Assembly (NCBI GenBank): GCA_029747015.1
Contig: JAKOGI010000143.1
Coordinates: 970,001 to 1,034,000, forward strand
Reading direction: 5' to 3'
Origin: Carnegiea gigantea
Taxonomy: Eukaryota; Streptophyta; Magnoliopsida; Caryophyllales; Cactaceae
Length of the DNA stretch: 64,000 nucleotides
The notes below the pieces were generated by a model, which saw only the letters and a program-made list of their open reading frames with translations, was not told where the DNA came from and did no database searches. Both the position numbers and the translations under genes were made by a program. How positions within the stretch are numbered: the stretch's first letter is position 1; every line of letters begins with the position of its first letter. Shown here piece after piece: positions 59,360-64,000 of the stretch.

Positions 59360-61924
59360 TCATCTCTTCCTCCTCTTGTTCTCAGCCTGCGACATCAGAA
59401 TTATCCAAATCAAATAAGTACTGAAAAGCTGCCAGAACAAAATCAATTCAAAGCCAGGAGCTTATGACTGGATTGACATTATCCCATCGCGTAAAACATT
59501 TACGTCGGGACTGTTGGGGCAAGGGAGAGGGGGTTCCAACTTCCAAAGACTTTAATGGTCCTGAACTAAAGCCTGGCTAAACATTACCCAGTAAATCCCT
59601 CAGACTGCGAGTGTGCAGCAGAGTCAATGCTGGAATAGGAAATAAGGGAAGGGAAACCCAACAATCACCAAATAATTAGTTTTTCTCTTACGGGGAAGGG
59701 CAGGATAAAAATACGGACAGTCTCCTTTCACACATTTATTTGTTAATAGCACATATTTCTTTGAAGTTTGTCAGAGCCCAGTCTCTTAACTTTTTCTTCC
59801 TTCGGGATCATCAACACAACAGAGAAAACGAGCAGGGAGGCGCCTGGTCAAGGAGCACTGCTTCCTTAAAAGTAGATTAAGCAAATAATGCAATGCTTTA
59901 TTATCTAATTATCGACTGTTGAAATTTCCCACATGCCCATGTGAAAAAAACATACAGGAGCAATACAAGATGACAAAGACATTGGCAATGACTAAAGTTA
60001 CATATTAATTTAAGACAGACCTTCCCACGAATAGGAGGATAGATAGGAGTTTATACTCTTCAGGTAATGACACACCCTGTTTCTTGCTTAAATGTGGCAC
60101 AAAGAGGTAAAATGAGAACAAGAAAACTGAGATTACAACAAGTAGCACACCAGCAGAAAATGCAAATGAAAAAGCATCATCAACTGCAGGCACAAGTAGC
60201 TCTCGTGGGATAGCATACAATTGGACCACCAACAAAAGAGAGAGAAAAGTGAGTGAAATAAGAAGCATCAAAAAACCTGTACCGCATCAACTGCTAAATT
60301 TCTAAGGTCAGCCAGTTAAGTCAAGAACCAAGCAATTGTCTAGACAACAATTGCAAGGCAAGGAGAAGCCATAGCACACAATACACTCAAGGCATTCTTA
60401 CACAAGATCATAAAGACATTTAAGATCGATGATCATGCATTCAAACAGTAGATGAATTGAATGGAACAAAGATATAACAATGCCAAAATGGGAAAGATAT
60501 TGCACCTTGCCATCAGCCATCGGTAAAACAGAGAAAGTGTTTCCAGCTTTCTTGGGATCTTCTTCAGACACACAATCAGAACAGAGAAAGTGATCCAGTT
60601 TCTTCGCTTCTTCAATTGTCATGCCCATGCAAGACGGATGAAACCTAGAGGCATCTTGCCTTCATCAGAGTGTGATAGAAACTATGATACTATAAATTTT
60701 AATTCATACCCCTCCTTTGGAACCACCAAAATTGACAGCCTACCATGAAAACTCTAGTTGCTAATAATAGCCCTCGGGGAGGAAAACTAAATTGAACCCA
60801 GTGCTACAAGACTTGGATACAGGCTGACAGTCCCCAAAAGACCAGTTCTGCTGGTAATTTTCTATATTTGCTAGCTTATGGTTCTTAAGTGTCTAACTAG
60901 GAGTTCCAAACATTTGCAGTGCAGAAAGAAGACTCTCAGCAGCATAAGTTGAGTCACAATTCAATTCACAAATAGCTAGTCAAAGACATACAAAGCAAGA
61001 TTGAAGTTCATTCATCATTTTCCAATTTCAGCAAGATGCACTCACTATCACAGTAATACAAAATTCTAGAAAAAACATCACACATTCACACCATATCAAC
61101 ATTAATGCATATCTCAACCCTACAAACTAGTTAACACACTTCAACATTAAGCACCCTAATAACCAAACGAATCAAACTTGAGTTGAGGAGAAAATACCAG
61201 TCCTTGCAGCCCTCACATTGCACCATAAGATCATCCGGGTTATACGGCATTTCACACTTGCAATACCTGCAACCAAACCAACACCAATCAATAAAACTCC
61301 ACAAAAAAATCATTCAAAACCCACCCAAACTCAAAAGTAATCACCAGTTCAACAAATTCACAACTAAAAGCAACACCACTCACACAGCAACACGGTCAGG
61401 AGTGAAAGCCCCAGTAGCAGCCTTATACTCAAATCTACAAAAGTAATCATCAGCTCCAACATTCTCAAGCTTAGTGTAGTTCTTGAAAGAGTGAACAGTG
61501 CACTTCCCTTCAATTGTATGAGCACTCTGTACATCATAATGGTCAGACAAGAAGAGCTCTTTTGCCCCATGAAACTGCCTCCTTCCTCCCAACGATTCCT
61601 CTGGCCTATAAAACCATCTCACTCTCACTTTCACGTTATTCCGACTATCAGCTTCGATCTTCTCAACTCGCGCTACATATGGAGGTTTTCCCACGTCGGC
61701 AGGTCGCATCAAAACGCAATCTCCAGCTGAAATCAAAGCAATTGTCGAATTACAATCCAATCAAGCTGTCAATCCCAAAAAACACTAGAACCCTAGAATT
61801 TTTTTTCTACAGATAATGAGATTAGGGAAGTCGATTATAGGGATTAATTACCTCGAACGACCTTGTTAGTGCCTTTAATGGTGTATGAATCAAGGTCCCG
61901 CTTTCCAGGGCGAGTCTTTGCCAT
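59360..61924 (-). CDS. EBS: BAH-PHD histone reader, EBS/SHL type
   Basis: Five minus-strand exons: 61924-61852, 61726-61384, 61266-61198, 60644-60506 and 59386-59360. They total 651 nt or 216 aa. The protein starts [20 protein letters not shown]. The BAH domain, about residues 25-140, holds [40 protein letters not shown] and [20 protein letters not shown]. The PHD finger, about 139-190, holds [20 protein letters not shown], then [20 protein letters not shown] and LCSDC, giving the C4HC3 zinc ligands. The last exon adds only AENKRRKR, the basic end shared with Arabidopsis EBS. EBS binds H3K27me3 through BAH and H3K4me3 through PHD and delays flowering in Arabidopsis; function here is by homology. 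EBS and SHL are close paralogs, but the C-terminal KRRKR favours EBS. Intron 4 is 1.1 kb. Confidence 0.94.
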
Positions 61925-62110
61925 TGCTCACGAAAGATGAAAAGTGAGCTAATGAGACAGGTGATTGAAGTAGAAATGGGGGATTTTGTGGAGGAAATTG
62001 AAGGGGGAAAACCCTAGATTTTGGGAGGATGACAGAGAAAGAAACCCTAACTCTTCTGGAATTTCATGGGAGAGACTGTTGACTTCGGGCAGTGAGCGTG
62101 TATGAGCGTG
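61925..62110 (-). promoter_or_regulatory. Presumed 5' UTR and proximal promoter of the EBS-type gene
   Basis: In the sense (minus) direction the sequence upstream of the ATG passes through ttcccccttcaatttcctcc- and tctgtcatcc-like pyrimidine-rich DNA, as in plant leaders. I cannot place a TATA box or start site. Confidence 0.35.
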
Positions 62111-64000
62111 TGAGCTTTGAGCCACAACAACTTAGAAATGGAAACAAATTTTTTTGTAGTAGACTATTAGCAGTTTGATTTTTATCCTAATCCGCCAGTT
62201 ACGTTATTGTGTGACTTCAGGTGTTATATAAGGAGGATTTTTCCCCCAAAGGGAATGAATACACTACTTATGAGGGAAGTAGAAATGCTATTATTACATT
62301 TTTTTATTTTTTATTTTTTGGGACCTAGGTTTGGTAGAGGTGGAAATGATTCGAATCTATTCAATCCGACTTATGAATGGTGGGCAAAACCACCATATTG
62401 TTAATGGGATATGGCAGTGTGAGCGAATTCATCTTGGACAAAGGAAGCGAAATCGTGTTCATCCCATAATTAGATTAAAGTTGGAAAAATCTGAACCTGA
62501 CTTGAAGTTACCGAAAGAAATACGAATCGAACCGAACCGATTTCGACCCGAAGTCGACATAATTTGATCATTTCGCTTGAAAACATATTATTTTTTGATT
62601 TTGAGTAAATCTATCTATTTTCAAGGCTGACACGAAGCTGACGCGTTTACTGAATGGATCAACCTCAACCGACCCGTTACCCAACTCTAAATTAGACTCT
62701 ATAATTCTCCTCATATATGAAGTTGCAATTATCGATGATCAAACCAATGCGATTTGCTTGATAGCATATCTGACAACTGTGGAGGATCTATCTTTTTTAG
62801 CTTTAAATTATCAATTTACGACTCCTTTTAGTTTCTTACAACTTTTTATTGTTATGTACAATCTCACATGCTATTGTTGATACTTTTTTGTACCTTTTTA
62901 CAACTCTAGAAGTCCAGAACTACTTATGAACATTTTTTTTTTTTTGGTACTCCTTCCTTCACGTATGCATTGTCAAAAAGTTTCATTGTACTTGTCAGAT
63001 AACATTATCAAAGTTTTGAATATTAAATAACCTTTATAGCCTTTTGTTGGTCAAAAAGTTAACTTTAACCATAAATTCTTAAGGAAAAACAATAACTTCT
63101 ATGGTTATTTTGCATTTTTCAATATCTGAAATACATTTATAAGATAAATGAAGCAATTTCTTACTATTACTTATAGCTACTTATAGTTACTTTTAGAATT
63201 ATTTACAATTGCTTGCAACTCTTTACATCCTTTTACAACTCAAAATTTATTACAATTACAATTTTTATTTCTTATGGTTGAAAAGAATAGGCCTGATTAT
63301 AAACAATGATTTTTGATCCTAAATAAACCATTAATAGTGTGTACCCTTAATTTTCTCCTTTTTTATAATGATGTGAAAAGTCGATATAATATAATAGAAG
63401 TAAAACAATAAAAATATTTTGTATATTAGATGATACAGTAGTAATGTCGAATCACCTGTTTAATAAATAATTTTTTTTTCCTGAATTGAAAATTCAACCA
63501 TCATTATGCTGCGTTTTGAAAGTTTTTTATGTGAAACTTAGGTGCTTGAAATTTTCTCCTTGAAGAAAATTTGTTTTTCTTTTCCAAGAGAAATTAAACT
63601 TGATGTCTTAAACATACATTTAATTATCTTAACGAAGTCAAACATGTGAATAATTGAAATAACAACACCCTTCCCCCCATGGATGCATGGCAGGTGTTAG
63701 GTATGCCAGATGCTGTTATTTGCTAAAGTCTGAATATCGAATTCGCTAAATAACAGAAATGTAATACATTTAGATCCTTATACTCTATGTAGTTATCCTA
63801 TGAAATGAAGTTGGTGTTCGAAATTTCTGCATATGAAATTTTTAATAGAAGCGGATGTCATTTAGTTCAACTTATTAAGTCCATTACAGTAGCTATTAAA
63901 ATTCTAGATTTGAATTCCGCTTATATAAGTCTTTATGTCTTATTCACAACCACCCCAAAAAAAAAAAAAAATCTAACAGAAAGTTTATTATCTGCATCCT
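62111..64000. other. AT-rich right end, no gene seen
   Basis: Both strands were read. There is a short stretch of degenerate gaacc/cgaacc words at 62500-62690, of a kind common in plant intergenic repeats, and AT-rich DNA to the end. No domain, RNA gene or terminal repeat was recognised. Confidence 0.45.

Noticed and set aside
59197..59424. Plus-strand frame MPKGDKHTGDKLQASQFLG
   Set aside because: It lies antisense to the last exon and 3' UTR of the EBS-type gene and has no recognisable family.
60005..60271. 88-codon hydrophobic frame as a separate membrane-protein gene
   Set aside because: It lies wholly within intron 4 of the EBS-type gene on the same strand. Its hydrophobicity follows from CTT/TTC-rich sense sequence. 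I recognise no family.

Overview
The window looks like nuclear DNA of a flowering plant, most likely a eudicot. The genes are split by GT-AG introns, intergenic DNA is AT-rich, and there are several classes of plant transposable element. The recognisable families (OSCA channel, RbcX, F-box/FBA, STRUBBELIG-family kinase, EBS/SHL reader) are plant families. I cannot name the species. Exon structures were built by hand from splice signals, reading-frame continuity and remembered family sequences; no alignment was run.

Layout. (1) 1-12.7 kb, minus strand: an OSCA/CSC1-type osmosensitive channel. Ten coding exons are visible (682 codons) and the last roughly 90 codons appear to lie beyond base 1. 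A 5'-truncated LINE sits in the last visible intron, a few bases from a splice donor. (2) 12.7-19 kb: AT-rich intergenic DNA with a LINE relic and a doubled ACACGTG motif. (3) 18,985-20,719, plus: a six-exon RBCX gene for a plastid Rubisco assembly chaperone, including a 17-nt exon. (4) 22.4-27 kb, minus: one intact intronless F-box/FBA gene followed by decayed copies. (5) 28.6-29.6 kb: a local duplication in which one copy carries a MITE and the other is the empty site. (6) 30.77-40.56 kb, plus: an F-box pseudogene of another subfamily, split by nested retroelements. A 6.4-kb LTR element without pol (minus, PBS matching tRNA-Asp) itself contains a 607-bp TRIM (plus, PBS matching initiator tRNA-Met), and it appears to lie beside or inside an older LTR-like unit. 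(7) 40.6-48.6 kb: no intact gene seen; F-box and LINE relics, local duplications, microsatellites and a possible solo LTR. (8) 49,006-55,338, plus: a 16-exon STRUBBELIG-receptor-family gene (715 aa) with an atypical kinase domain. (9) 55.4-59.3 kb: a diverged tRNA-Glu(CTC), homopolymer tracts and a SINE with target-site duplications. (10) 59,360-61,924, minus: a complete five-exon EBS/SHL-type BAH-PHD histone reader (216 aa). The rest is AT-rich.

The genes do not form a pathway; this is an ordinary plant gene neighbourhood with heavy transposon activity. No wholly new molecular system is supported. The most informative material is the retroelement nesting, the insertions with readable target duplications, and the short or distant exons of RBCX and EBS that a simple ORF scan misses.
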